Shown here piece after piece: positions 1 through 12,560 of a DNA stretch of 64,000 nucleotides. The notes under the pieces were generated by a model, which was not told where the DNA came from, made no database searches, and saw only the letters and a program-made list of their open reading frames with translations. Location of the stretch: the NCBI GenBank assembly GCA_022316685.1, contig JAKJHU010000036.1:6118036-6182035 (forward strand). The letters run 5' to 3'. Position numbers and translations under genes: made by a program. How positions within the stretch are numbered: the first letter of the stretch is position 1; each line of letters opens with the position of its first letter. Source of the stretch: Progne subis subis (Eukaryota; Chordata; Aves; Passeriformes; Hirundinidae).

Positions 1-3000
1 TCCAGGTTACCAAGAAATCATGACATTACCAGCTTCGGAGGTAAAGCTCAGGAAAGTGGAAAGATAGAGTTTCTTTAGCAGCATGTCCAGACTCAGTAGA
101 GATTATGGAAGATTGGAGAGGCCACTCCCTATGCTGCAGAGCACAGAAGCAAAGTAATTTCTTCAGCTGAGCATTTCATGAGGTCTAATTTAATACGGAA
201 GTACAAATTAGTATACAGATAAGGTGAAAAAACAAAGCAATCAAGGAAATGCAAGGGTCTTGCCCCTTCTCCTTAGAAGGAAAAAAACAAGGATGGGAGA
301 AAAATGGCAATTGCTATCCTTTCTTAAATGTGTTTGAATAATACCAAGAGGTTAAAGAAGAAAAGGAGACTATAAATACTTCTGGACTCAAAATCCATAT
401 GAAGGGCACAACCACTCACATGTCATCACATTGGAATTTGAGAGTTTAAATTAAATGATCACTATTTTGTAACTTCATAATAATAACCTAAATACAAAGG
501 TTTTTTAAAACATCATCTCACTAGTTAGGCAAGTCTAATTCACAAAAAGTACAGAAATTGAAGAAATAGACACCTTCCCTAAGTTTCCCTTTCTCTCTCA
601 AAGTCATTCACTTAAAAATCATATACCCAGTGGTTTACCAAAAGGTCATGAGAAAAAGAGATAACAGATTAGTTTGATGTAATATTGATCTTTTCTCCTA
701 AAGATTATTTTCTTTTTCTGGTTGGTGGCCATACACCTCAGGTGGATTTGTTTATTCACTTATTTTTCTCTGTTTGCCCTAAGAAATATACTATTAATCC
801 AAATATACCTGCTTTGATTATGCGATTTGTGTGATCCAGGCAGTTATATTCATCTCTCTGATGGTAAAACATTATCATTTATTTTAACTGATACCTAGGA
901 AATAAGCATTCTTAAAGGCAAACCTCTTGAAACTTTGAATTTCAGCTAAGGCTTTATGTAGTCAAATAAAGCAATTAAACTTCAGTGAAGGGTTATAAAA
1001 TCAAATGATGATGCCATGAGTTTTAGTGATATAATTTGCAGGTGGCATGAACAATATGCTCTGCACAGTTGGTAGCCTGGACAGACCAAATAGAAGAAAA
1101 GATAAGTTAAAGCTTTTAAGATAAAAATAAAATCACTGAAGACAACTATAAATAGACTTGTACTAGGCTGGGAAAGTAAAGGATTAACATCAATTATTCG
1201 GATAACTGTGCTTTTCATGGCAAGATCAGTTGCATCCATCACAGTCTTAGGACAACAGCCTTTTCTGTTAAAAAGCTCACTTGATATTTGCCATGATGAA
1301 ACTCATTTTACTTCTTTATTTATTTTCCATAGGCTAATGATTTAGAATTATCAAACTTTATCCATTTGATACCCATCTCAGGTCAACTCCTCTCAAACAT
1401 TTTTCAAAACGTGGGCCAGTGAGCAAGTGTCAGCAATATTCTAATATTCCTGAAATGATAGTCTCTGCGTAATGTTAAATTGTGCAATTAGGTATAGTAC
1501 TTGCTGTGCAAAAATAATTCACTTTTAATCTTGTTCATTGCAGGATCAGTGTGTTGCTCAGGGAGCAGCCTGGGCAGTTGTTCTATTGCCTTCATATAAA
1601 TATATGATGCAAAATTCCCTTGACATGAAAAAGGGACTTGTATCATTGACTTCAATGGGATTTGACAACAATGATACACCAGAATGTTGCATATTCAAAT
1701 GGGTCAGAGATAGAGCAATCTGTTTTGCTCTCAGCTGTGCAGTTACCACATTATTGCTACACAGACCAGAATTCATTTCCTTCCAAACAAAACATGTCCA
1801 TATGAGCCAAAATTGCATCCTTCTCTTAAAAACAAACAAGAACCTCTACCCTCGATTTTTGTTTAGGATCGTGTAATAACTAGTAAATGATAAATACGAG
1901 TAGTTTTGAAATCAAGAAGAAATTTGATAGTTCCAAGCCAGATGAAGATATAATCAATTTGTAGCAGTTGACACTAGAGATTATTTTGACAAGATGAAAT
2001 AAACATATTGTATACATAATTATTTTATACAATAATTGCATGTGAATATATGTATTTATATAAATCCAAAATATTTTGTGCTGAAGTTATGCGTTAATTA
2101 GGAAAGCACAGACACAGACACATATGTGTTAAGATAATCTTACTGGAGGGAGATGATATAAACCTGTTGAGTTTCCTTTCTATCTACCTGGAGTTCAATA
2201 AAAATAGAAAGTTGGAGTAAATGATGGAAGTTGTTATTGTATGTGCACAATAAAATACAGTTCATTTCAGCTTTGTCGAAAAGCATAGGTCAGCAAAAAT
2301 CACAACTTGTTACATATAGATGTCGACTGATGTCAACACCATAAAACACTGTACATGAAAAGCAGTCAAAGTACTTCTTAAACAACATATTGACAGACTT
2401 ACTGATGCAATGTTTTGTCTTCCTGAAATTTAGGAAAAGGAGGAAAAGTAATGAAAAACCTCAAAGTTCATTTACTTTTTTAAAAAGCACTATCTGATTA
2501 GAAGAAAGAAAAATTTAGAGCATTCTCAATGCCAACACTAAGATGTTACCTACCCAAGATTCTGACAAGAAACAGGTTTTACAAAACAGAGTAATAAAAA
2601 TTCTCAAAGAGAAAAGGAAAAATAATAAAAAATAAGAAACAGAAAAGAAAGACAAGAATGAGTTCACTAATGCTTTAAAAAGACACACTGAAAAATAACT
2701 TCTCTACGTGAAAAATTTCTGAGCTCACTTTGTTTCAGACTTGAATAGGAAGTCCAGAGAAAACATTAGACAAAGACATCAATAGACTATAAAAGCAACT
2801 GAAATTTTAATTCCACCCCATCTTTGCTGAACAGTACCCAGTTGACAAAGAATTCCTACAAAAACCTACTTGATTATGTATGATCTCTTGCACTGAAGTC
2901 ACAAAAGCAGGCTGCATGGAGTATATCTTAACAATTCCCTTGTTAGCTGACCTACTGTTTCACAGTGGGGAATAGCATTTTCTGCAACAATAAGTAAAAT

Positions 3001-3113
3001 CATCTTTACATTTTTTCTAATTGAAGTCACTTTGGCCTTCTAACACTTTTTTTTTTTTTCTTTTTCATTTAAGAACCTAGTGATCTTGCCTATTTTTTTC
3101 ATTTATTACTCTA
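1..3113. other. AT-rich noncoding stretch, no gene seen
   Basis: The stretch is AT-rich and all open frames are short (longest about 110 codons) without recognisable motifs. I see no LTR termini, CR1 3' end or splice-framed exon. It is probably intergenic or intronic single-copy DNA, perhaps with old repeats that have decayed beyond recognition by eye. Confidence 0.5.
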
Positions 3114-3766
3114 TGTAGTGGTGTGAGAGTGGTTTTATTAAGTTATTAAGTTATTTTTGTAATGGTTTAGTCCACTGTACCCCCCTGTGTTTTGTAATAG
3201 ATTTCCCCCTTATGAGTTAGTTGTATAAGTAGACGTTTTGTGCCAATCATTCCTTCCCTGCACCTGTCTCTGTCAGCTTCCCCTCCTCTCCTCTTGGTCG
3301 CCCTGTCTGTCACTTGGAGACCCTTCCCTGGATTCTGGAAAGATCCAGGAGAGGTGTGGAGTGATAGGCTGGTGCCTGGGGAATCCCCTCCTACCCTTCT
3401 GTGATTTGTCAATGGTTCAAAGGTTGACACCCCTGTTACCACCCCCGTGTTCCCTGGTTGGCTGACCCATTGTCAGCCCTCCCCCATTTATAAGTGGCTG
3501 TCAAGCTTTGATCTCTGCTCTCTCTGGGCAGCAGTGGTCTGAGGCGGAGCTCCTTGCCGGACTCCCCTTAATAAACTACCTTCTACCCTGCCTAAAGAGA
3601 GACAACTCTTTTTCCGTCACCACGCCATCACATCCACTCTCCTGTGTGGGGAACCAAGAACCTGCTGGGAGGAGGTTACTCGCCCTGCCTGTAACCCCGA
3701 CCGATCCTCGCTGTGGCAGTGCAGAAGTGAGCTAGCCTGCGTGCCTGCCAGGCGTGAGGGGACCCA
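3114..3766 (+). mobile_element. Solo LTR, divergent relative of the provirus LTR
   Basis: The element runs from TGTAGTGGTG to GGGGACCCA (TG...CA). It contains a TATA-like CATTTATAAG and an AATAAA at 3570-3575. The block just before the polyA signal (GGCGGAGCTCCTTG then CGGACTCCCC) matches the same region of the provirus LTRs at 11696 and 20079 read on the minus strand. No internal retroviral sequence follows, so it is a solo LTR. The flanks ACTCTA and GCTATA match at only 4 of 6 positions, so the target duplication is decayed or the ends are slightly off. Confidence 0.8.
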
Positions 3767-5161
3767 GCTATAAATTTATTTGGTTAAAATAGAACACCTG
3801 AATTCATTCATGTGTTTAGTTCAGCTATCCCTTTCTCTTTTCATAATTTACCATGTAATTATGATGTTCACCTCTTATATTTCCCCTTCTTCTACTCTTT
3901 CTCCTCATTCTTCGCAGTTATGTTTTCCTCCTTTAAGCAGTAAATTTAATTACTTATGAAAAAGTGCTCCCTTCTATGATTTATATTGCTATAAGAACAT
4001 TACCAATCCTCCTCACTCTGTAGTTGATGCTAAAATTTAAAAACAGATTTTAAAAGTCTCAAATAGAAAAATAACAGAATATATTTTTTTTAGAAACACC
4101 TGATGTTAAAGGAATAAAGCCAGTAAAAATCTTAAATATGACTTGTTCATTTAAACTTCAGAAGCTAACAGATAATGCATGATTAAACTGCATAAGAAAG
4201 TCACTCAGTTATACTATCAATTTCCCCCAAAGGAAAAGTTTGAAATCATGTACTGCTTAAAATTCATAAGGACCATAAGACTTTCAAACCATGAAGCATT
4301 GTGAAGCCTAATACAAGTTAAACTAATGATTAGTTCTAAAAGAAGCCAGAGATTGATACAGAAAAAGATAACAATCTTTCTGACGTTCTGTTATGTTAGT
4401 AATAGATTCTCCACAAGAGTATGGACAGAGGAATTGGAAAATAAACACATGTTTATTTGTTAAGTCCCTGTTAAGTCCCTGTTTCTACACAGCATCATAT
4501 TTGTAAAAACTTCAAGTTTCCTTATTCTCAAACAATACTTTTAATAATTTGCCTTTGTCAGTGACATTTAGATGGGTGTCATGTCTCAAACACAGAAGCA
4601 AGACTGGTTTCATATATTCAACAGGAAAAAGTTTTATAACTACCATATAAATATATCCATACATATGTTGTTATATACATTACTGAATATAGATATGCAC
4701 ATGGAGAGAGAGAGAGAGAGCATTCCATAATTTTAACAAGTTTTCTGAAGTAGGAAATACAAATATAAAAAGTTGTCAACTCAACTTCCAAACAAGTTGC
4801 ATGTTTCTAAGTTGAATAACTCTTCAGAAATCACAGTATCATCACACACATGATCTGATAGCAATGTTTGGCCTGAATAGAAAATAGAAAATACTGGCAA
4901 TAGTAGTGGTAATAATAACGCAATGATGATGATGATGATGATAATGATAGTAGTAGTGGTTTGTACCCTGACATGGTCATTATGAGGTCATGTATATTCA
5001 GGTTTTTGGGCTTTACTATAAACACTGGCATAGCCATTTTTAAAAATACTGTTTCTCAAGATGAAATCATGAGCGAAAACAAATGAACACTGGCTCATTA
5101 TATGTAAATACAAGCAGCAGCTATCATAACATATTGTGAGTAGAAGAAAAACATGACTGAT
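3767..5161. other. AT-rich noncoding stretch with short simple repeats
   Basis: No coding region is recognisable. A GA run lies near 4705-4720 and a GAT/ATG triplet repeat near 4922-4950. Nothing else stands out. Confidence 0.5.
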
Positions 5162-5492
5162 TGTTGTAATGCATTAATTGTGTTATGTTTATCAGATCTG
5201 TAATCTGTATCATGGGTTGTCCTTACTCAGCTGTAACTTAACTCTTCCACTGCCACTTCTCCCTGATTGGGTGGTGTTTTGTCCCTGCCTCTGGCCCTGG
5301 CCCCTGGGGAAAAAGCCTCTGCTTGGGTGGGGACGAGCTCTCTCCGGCATCGGCAAGCAATCGGGATGGGACCCAGCCAAGCAGGGCAGGACTCAAGAAT
5401 AAAAGCTATAATATCCCACCTGGTGAAAGAGAGCAGACTCTTTTACTTTTGCCATCGATGGTCGTCTTGGAGTCTCTTGGAGAAACACCACA
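5162..5492 (+). mobile_element. Compact 331-bp solo LTR
   Basis: The element begins TGTTGTAATGC and ends ACACCACA. It carries an AATAAA at 5398-5403 about 95 bp before its end, as expected for a U3-R-U5 layout. The flanking hexamers ACTGAT (5156-5161) and ACTGAC (5493-5498) match at 5 of 6 positions and look like the target duplication. It is shorter than the other LTRs here and GC-rich against its surroundings. I cannot name the family. Confidence 0.65.
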
Positions 5493-5621
5493 ACTGACTT
5501 GATGGCTGCAGAGATCACATGTTGGAAACAGTCATATCTGGCCTCTTTGGAAAGAAGTTATGTTTGAAGACATGGGCGAAGAGAAATAAAGTGTTTTTTA
5601 AGTAAGACAGGAAAAACCTAA

Positions 5622-5654
<33 letters not shown>

Positions 5655-6774
5655 GGTACACATATATACAAGGAAAGTTTGGTTATCACTGAATCAACTC
5701 TTTATCAAGGGAACTGTTATTTTTCTATTACATATTTTCTGAAGGTTTTTTTTTTTTTTTTAATCACTGAATAAGCCAGTAGTGATTATATAAAATTAAT
5801 CTAGATTCAGAAACTAATTAAAATTCAGCATTGCTATATCAACAGTAATGCCCAATGTCATAGGATATCAGAACACCTATTAACATTTTGCATCCCTGCA
5901 GAATAAGAGAGAACACAGCTCAGTAAAGCACTCATAAAAGGTATTGTATTGACAAAGGAAGACTGGGAAATATCAAAGATGGGAGTTTTGCTTTATAGGA
6001 ACTGGTGAGGTAATTCTGGAACAAAAGAAGCCACTGTCTCTATGGAGATTTACTGCCATCATCTCTGAATTAGTCATAAAAGTAATATCAGCCTTCTGTC
6101 ACACAATCCCTCTTATGTGATCAATGTGAATGTATCTTCCAAAAAAGCAGGAATATTAAAGAAAGAAAAAGTTCATCAGCGTTATTCTCAAATTCCAGCA
6201 GTTGGTAAAAAAGAGGATAAAAAAGGCACTTCTCTGGTAACAGAAGCATTCAAGGTTAAATGTTCGACATCTTAAAACACACTAAGAAACAGATAAAAAA
6301 CATGTGCTGCATTCATAAGCAGTGACAGTTTTGTGTTTATTCTAACAACAGAAGCTAACAATGGCAGATTCTTTGCACGTATGAAGATTGGGAGATGTAT
6401 TTTTTTCCCATGACCCAGTTACTAATAATAGTGTCATAATGTGTTTGGCCTTTTGATCAACTGCTTCAAACCTGGGACACTGCAAACACAGGAATCCCAG
6501 TATGAGTGATCTAACTATGTTGTAATTATTACAGAATTGTGATTTTTTAAAGAAATCATACCCTTTTTCCCCTCCTTGTTCTTTGCTATGTGACTAAACT
6601 ACTCCTGTGAAATTAAATAAATGTCCCTCATGAGGTGGTCCCTTGAGACACCCAACATATAATTTAGTGTATGTTGCAGCTTATCACTTCTAAGTCAAAA
6701 CATGGGAAATATACTAACAATAAAAATGAGTTTTAAAAGATAACAAAACAGAAACCTTGATGTCAGCGAATGCT
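5493..6774. other. AT-rich noncoding stretch
   Basis: No gene or complete mobile element is seen. It holds the TA microsatellite listed separately and a T run near 5745-5761. Confidence 0.5.
5627..5654. repeat. (TA)n microsatellite
   Basis: An uninterrupted TA dinucleotide run of about 14 units. Confidence 0.9.
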
Positions 6775-7265
6775 TTAGTTACCATGGAAACATGTACAAT
6801 GCCAGCTTTGAAAACAGGGTTCCTTTTTTTTCCAATGATTAGTCAGGGCACAAGACCTGCCTGGGCAGCTGGGCAGATTTGTGACACTGGGAGCCACCAG
6901 ACTCTTGTAGTCTCGTAACGAGTGTCTCCATGGTACTCTAGAGAGACTCCTCTTCCAAAGTGATGAAAGATTATGTTTAAATGGTAAAACTGTCTGCAAA
7001 TCACAGGTTGTGTCTCTCTATGTTGTTTTGTAAGAAAGTTAACATTTTGTAGGGGGAGGGAAGAATGTTTTCATTCTGTTTTTTTTAGTTTTTCCCCAAC
7101 TTTTCTTTTCCATTCTTTTAATGTGTATTAATAAAACTATTTGTTTATTTTTAAGCTTAGGCTTGCTTTGCTTTCTCCTGATCTTCTCCCACAAAAAAGA
7201 GAATAAACACTAAAACCACTACACTAAATTTGGCAACCAGAATTTAGTGAATGTGAAACCACTAC
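6775..7265 (+). mobile_element. 3' part of the long LTR-like element family
   Basis: From about 6990 this copy parallels the 3' end of the element at 56547-58140. Shared features are the TGTTGTTTTGTA motif, TTAATAAAACTATTTGTT, a stretch reading GCTTGCTTTGCTTTCTCCTG, and the ending ATTTAGTGAA...CCACTACA. Upstream similarity is weaker and the left edge is an estimate. It appears 5'-truncated or too diverged to follow further. A third relative lies in reverse orientation at 28879-30335. Confidence 0.6.
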
Positions 7266-7989
7266 AATCAGTATTAGCAACATTCTTCCATGTATTTTCT
7301 CATCATGTCAAATTATTTCCATAGGAGATTATATATATTGCATGTCATTTTCCTCAGTTCTGTGTGTCACTCAGATGGAGTTTATGGATTTATTATTATG
7401 GGAAAGCATTATTATTTGTGTTATTATGTTTATTTATTTGGATGATAACCCACAAGGAAGGAAATATAAGTTATACAGGGCTTCAGATAAACCACACTCA
7501 GAAAATATATTATGTATATCTAAAACCAAACAAACCCCCCAGTCTGCTGCCTTTAAATATTTCCATTTTTTTCTTCCAGTCTAGCAAATTAAAATTTTGC
7601 ACTAATTTTGTCATAAATATCAAAGCCTTGGATGTTACAAGAACAAAGATTTTGTAGTAGGAAAAAAATCCTTTTCCACAAAAAGTGAAGAGAGATCCAT
7701 TATGTTTTGTTTTCATAGCTTTGTCTGGGATGATAAAAGCTTGTGTTTTCCTATGTGAGACTACATTTTGAATAAAGTAAATATGCATATGGATGGTAAT
7801 ATTTGAGCACTGAAAACATAATATAATAAGAAAGTTCAATAGAAAATTATTGGATAGAAATTTGAAAGTACGATTGAGAGCAGAAAGAAATATAACAAAT
7901 GGCCTTTCGAACAAACTTTCTAATTCAATAGAAATGTATCTCTATATGAGAAAAATAAATCATATGAAGATCTTACATATATATTGACA
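7266..7989. other. AT-rich noncoding stretch
   Basis: Open frames of up to 134 codons occur on the minus strand (7510-7914), but their composition is AT-driven and no motif is seen. No repeat termini were found. Confidence 0.5.
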
Positions 7990-8622
7990 TGTGTCTGGTT
8001 CTGTCCCCACTCCGGGAGGGAGATGACCTCTGGCTAGCTCGGTCAACACAGACACAGAAGTATCCAGTTCGTTTCGGCTTCTCGGCTTAGCAGCTGGACC
8101 CCATATGTCGAGACAGTCAACAGCAGCAGAAGAGAAAAGGCTGGCTCTCAGCTCAGCAGGTTAAAAGAAGTTTATTAGCTCAGGAGTTGAGGATCTGAGA
8201 GCTCCAAGCTCAGAGGCTGAGAGGTGAGCAGCTGAGAGCTCCAAGGCAAGCGGCTGAGCTAGTTTGAATCTCCCTCCTCCACCTTATAAGCGGGGGAGGG
8301 GTTCCAGGGAGGATACAACAAAACAACAAATCAGGGGATTCAGGGGGTAACAAGGTGTGCCCACCCCCAAGCCTCGGACCAACCACCTCCAGAGGAAAAT
8401 AATTCCCCCCAGGCTACCTATCCACCCGAAGCCCTCTCCCTGAGGTTTCACAATCTGGGAGGGGTAGGCAGGCTGCCCCAGAGCAAGGAGGGTGGGAGGA
8501 CTGACACAAAACACCCTATTATACAGACAACACAAAAGGGATACAGAATTGGGGATACAGTGAAATGAATCATAACATAAACTTCTTACAAAAACCTAAT
8601 AAAACAGTTTTGCACCACCACA
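7990..8622 (-). mobile_element. Solo LTR with perfect 6-bp target duplication
   Basis: On the minus strand the element starts TGTGGTGGTGCAAAAC (plus end at 8622) and ends CCAGACACA (plus start at 7990). It is flanked on both sides by TTGACA (7984-7989 and 8623-8628), a perfect 6-bp target duplication. The TATA-type CTTATAAG, the R-region AGCTC-rich repeats and the U5 end match the solo LTR at 41918. No internal retroviral sequence is present. It belongs to the same TGTGGTGGTGC-type group as the provirus LTRs, but to another subfamily. Confidence 0.92.
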
Positions 8623-10847
8623 TTGACACAGTTGGATTTCATAGAAAACTTGCTTCAAACACAGTGTGCTATGTCAAAAAAATAGCATCAAAATATCCAC
8701 ATTGAGAAAAACTATTAAAATGAGTGATCTGCTGGATAAAAGGATGTGGAGAAAAAAAAAAAAAATAAAAAAAACCAAACAAACAAAAAAAACCTCCCCA
8801 AGGACCGGACCCTCCTACATTTTCAACAGCTTTGTATTGAAAAGAAAGCTACTAGAGAACTCATGGTCAGAAGACCAGGACAAAAACTTGAGTTGAGTAA
8901 AGAAACCTAGATTTAGATATTAAGATCTTGCAGAGGGATGATATTTTAAATTTGCCTACATTTAATTCCATTGTATTTTATTTGGTTGTCAAAGGCACTT
9001 CTTCAGTGTAGTGGTTCTGAATTTGCTATTATAAGGCTATTTCTTCAAGAACTTTGTGGTAAACCTACCCACATCCCAATGTATCTTGCATCCCGCCCCC
9101 CTTGGGTGAAAGTTCTAGATGCATATCTTGGTATTGTAATTTTTGAGTTGTGAATAGAATTCCATGAACCGAAGTGAAATTAAATAATTACTTCCCCTTC
9201 TTCAACATCATATTGATTCAAAATCAGTTGCATGCACATTGTCTAGCAGAGTAGTACCTTGTTCCAAAAAGTATTTTTTTAGGTGTGACAGCATATCTTT
9301 CCATAATTAATAAGCAGCCTGCTTCCTAAAATATGATCCAGTAGTATGGACACAGGGAGCAGGTCAAGGAAAATAGATGGCTCTAACTTCCTCCTTGCAT
9401 AGATGCACAGTGTATGCCTATGCTGCTTAATCAAATGTGCTCAATCATGTCCTTACACTGAAGCCAACTAACACTACAGAAGACCTGCACAGCAGAAATC
9501 ATGCGACTAAACTCAGTTCTTATTTACAGTGGAGAAGATGCACCAAAACCACTTCTTCAAAATAGTACCATACTAGCAGCCAAACAAAAGTCAGTGATGG
9601 GTGGATTAGTGGCCAGCACTGGACAAAAACATTCCAAACACTACTAACTTATCAACAAACCTGACACAGCTTATCTCTTCCCAGGATCATTCCGTGGTAC
9701 TACTTAGCTTTGCTGTGCTAAGACTACACTGCATTGAGAAATTCAGTAACAAGCCCTATTACTATAAACAAATCCTTCATTTCAAGTAGGAACTCATCTA
9801 AGGATAATGCTCAACAAAACTAGCAGAACACCTAAGCAAGTAAAGGGTTTTTAATGTGAAATGGAAATAGAACTTTGCAATTGGCATGAGGCTTTAATGC
9901 ATTGTTAGAACAAGAAAACACTTTGAAGAGACTCACAAGAGGCTGAAAGCTCTAAGCAAGGTGTTTAAGATCTAGTGTATATATTCCTAAAGTTACTAAA
10001 AAAATCTATTCTGATACAATAAAACAAAATGCAACAGAATTGATAACACTTTAACACAAAAATATATATATGCTTTACCTCTCCCTAGTTAATTCATATT
10101 CAATGGCAATACAATGAATCATTAAGAGTCCTCTTATGGAATGTCCAAGTAAATTTGGATGTCAGCACTGAAATTACTCCAACATAAATTTTTGGAACAT
10201 ATTAGAAAAATAAAGTGATAAACCTCTCCTTTTCTGAGCATAGTTTGTATTATATGAAAGACTTCATTTCCTTCTGAGTTTTGTGTGCAGACCTGCTATT
10301 TAATAATATATAGCTCTAATCAAAGAAAAATAAAACAAGAAACCAACAACAACAAAAAAAGAAAACACACACACAAAAAACCAAACAAATACAGAGACTT
10401 TTGAACCTTGCAAAAATATATATGCATTTAAAGAATATATATAAAATATGTTGTCAGACTATCACAAAATTGTAAAATAATATTCACTGAGAAGGACATT
10501 TTTTTTCTTTTTTCTTTTTTTTTTTTCTTTAATCCTGATTCCTGAGCAGATGAAACTGCTGCTGTCTTTTGCTAGCATGTGTTTCTGTATCTCTTTTTAT
10601 GGCAGGGCCATGTAACTGTAGAACATCTTGTCCCATTTCAATCAAAACTGACAACTAAAATGATGACAAAAATATCTTTGAATGCTTGTGAGACATCTTA
10701 ATATTGAATTTCACTCTAAATGTGATGACTGCTTATAAATGGAAGCTACATGTTTAAGGTGTAAATGTCCTCATCTGGACAAATCCTACCAAAACCTTCA
10801 AGGCGATAACTAGAGGAAAGATACATTATTACTGGCACATTTGAAGG
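8623..10847. other. AT-rich noncoding stretch
   Basis: No gene recognised. It contains A-rich and T-rich low-complexity patches near 8750-8790, 10330-10385 and 10500-10530. Confidence 0.5.
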
Positions 10848-11347
10848 TGTGCTGGCTTGAAGGCAAAACCAGTGAGAGACTCTAAGTCAGAAAAACAATT
10901 TAATAGGAGAAGAAAAATGTAAAATGAAATAAAATAAATGCAATAGTACAAAAGATCACTGACAGAGTCAAAATACAACTTGACACTCTGTTAATTAGGG
11001 TGGTGGTAGGAGCCCAGATGAAGTGGTCTTGTTGAAGCAGTGTTCCTGCAGAAAGGTCTGGTAGCTCTTGTCCTCTGGGATTCTAGTGGGAAAGGCTACC
11101 TGTGCTGTCCCAAATTTCAGATTACATCCAGGTGGGAATTCTTGGCTCCTCCCCCTGGGCAGAGCATCTCACAATGGGCTGATATCATTCTATGACCCTT
11201 GCAATGGGTCCTTGATTGCCCATTAAACAGAGATAGCTCCTGGAGGGAATTATCTATGAGTCATGCAGGAAGGCATTGATGGGCCATTAACAGAAGATAG
11301 TCTGGAGGGAGGGGTCAAGGGAAACACTGCACAACTTAGTTTCAACA
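10848..11347 (-). mobile_element. Probable solo LTR, ERVL-like
   Basis: The element reads TGTGCTGGCTTGAAGG at its left edge and TTTCAACA at its right edge, so it has TG...CA ends. On the minus strand a C-rich U3-like segment is followed by a T-rich stretch near the end, with TATTAAATTG standing in for a polyA signal. GTGCTGGCTT and the internal AGAGACTC block resemble avian ERVL-type LTRs known to me. No target duplication is obvious, so the ends may be off by a few bases. Confidence 0.55.
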
Positions 11348-11695
11348 TCTCATGTAGATGGTGATAGAATACATATTTGGGCACATCTTACATTGTAACC
11401 TAGGACAGAGGGAATTCAACTAAAATTTTTTTGTGTCTGAGATTCTTTGAGTGAATGATACGGTTTACCAGCACTGTTTCAAACAATATGTATTAAAATG
11501 TTCTAGACTAAAATTGATGGATGGATAGGTTGCACTTCCAACCTTCTTAAATGCCAATTAAAGAATCTGGCTACAGTTAAATACCTTGAAGTCCACAACC
11601 TGAACACACACATTTATTTTTAGTATGTTATACAGGAACACAGGACAAGAACTTCTAATTTAAAGTAAGGAAAAATAATTCTGAAAATCAGTAGC
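11348..11695. other. AT-rich flank of the provirus
   Basis: Single-copy-looking sequence. It ends in AGTAGC (11690-11695), the left copy of the provirus target duplication. Confidence 0.6.
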
Positions 11696-12405
11696 TGTCG
11701 CAGTGCCCTTTGCCCTCGGTCACGCTACCCACAGGCTAGCTCAGCCTACACTGTGGCTAACGCGTTGCAAGGTCGGGGTGACAGGCTGGGCGAGCCACCT
11801 CCTCCCTGTGGGGTCTTGGTTCCCCCAAACCAGCGACAGGGCGATGTCGGAGTCACGACTATGGCGACGGAGAAAGAGTCGGTACTCTCTGTCAGGGTTA
11901 CAAGGTGGTTTATTGGAGGGGAGTCCGACAAGGAGCTCCGCCTCGGTCAGCCACTGCCCAGAGAGAGCCCCAAGCAGGACTGTGCAGCAACTTTTAAGCG
12001 AGGGGTGTAATCAGGGGCGGCGACAATGGGTCAACCAATAAGGGAATAAGGGGGAGTAACAGAGGGTGTCAATCTTCGAACAGGGATCCAATCACAAGAA
12101 GGAGGTGGGGGATTTCCCAGGCGCCAGCCAATCACTCAACGCCCTCCCTGGACCTTTCCAGAAACCAGGGAAGGGCCTCAAAGTGACAGACAGGGCGTCC
12201 AAGAGGAGAGGGAGAGGATTGACAGGGGGCCGATGAGGGGGAGGGATGATTGACAAGAAACAAGCTCTTACATAACAACTCATCAGGGGAGGAACCATTA
12301 CAAAGAACAAAAGGGGTACAGCAGAACATACCATTATAAAATTTCATATAAACTTTACAGAAATTACAAGTGTTACATAACAAATCAACGTTTTGCACCA
12401 CCACA
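11696..12405 (-). repeat. 3' LTR of the provirus
   Basis: Read on the minus strand it starts TGTGGTGGTGCAAAACG right after the polypurine tract and ends CACTGCGACA. The polyA signal AATAAA is at 11909-11914 (plus TTTATT). A weak TATA-like CTTAAAAG lies near 11992-11999. It is about 97-98% identical by eye to the 5' LTR at 20079. Confidence 0.97.
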
Positions 12406-12419
12406 TCTCCCCCTTTTTT
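12406..12419 (-). promoter_or_regulatory. Polypurine tract (plus-strand primer)
   Basis: The minus strand reads AAAAAAGGGGGAGA directly against the first TG of the 3' LTR. That is the position and composition required of the RNase H-resistant primer for plus-strand DNA synthesis. Confidence 0.93.
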
Positions 12420-12560
12420 GTTTTTTATGAAGAGGTGAATTGGGATGGGGGAGGAAGATATTCGGAATTAGGATATAGTTCGGTGAACCACTCTTCTTGG
12501 GTAGGCCATCCCATCTGGTGTTCCTCTTCGTCCGGTTCCTTCGCTTCTTTGTCTGACATC

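Noticed and set aside
1538..1876. 112-codon plus frame overlapping a 93-codon minus frame
   Set aside because: No motif, no exon signals of quality, and AT-rich composition like its surroundings.
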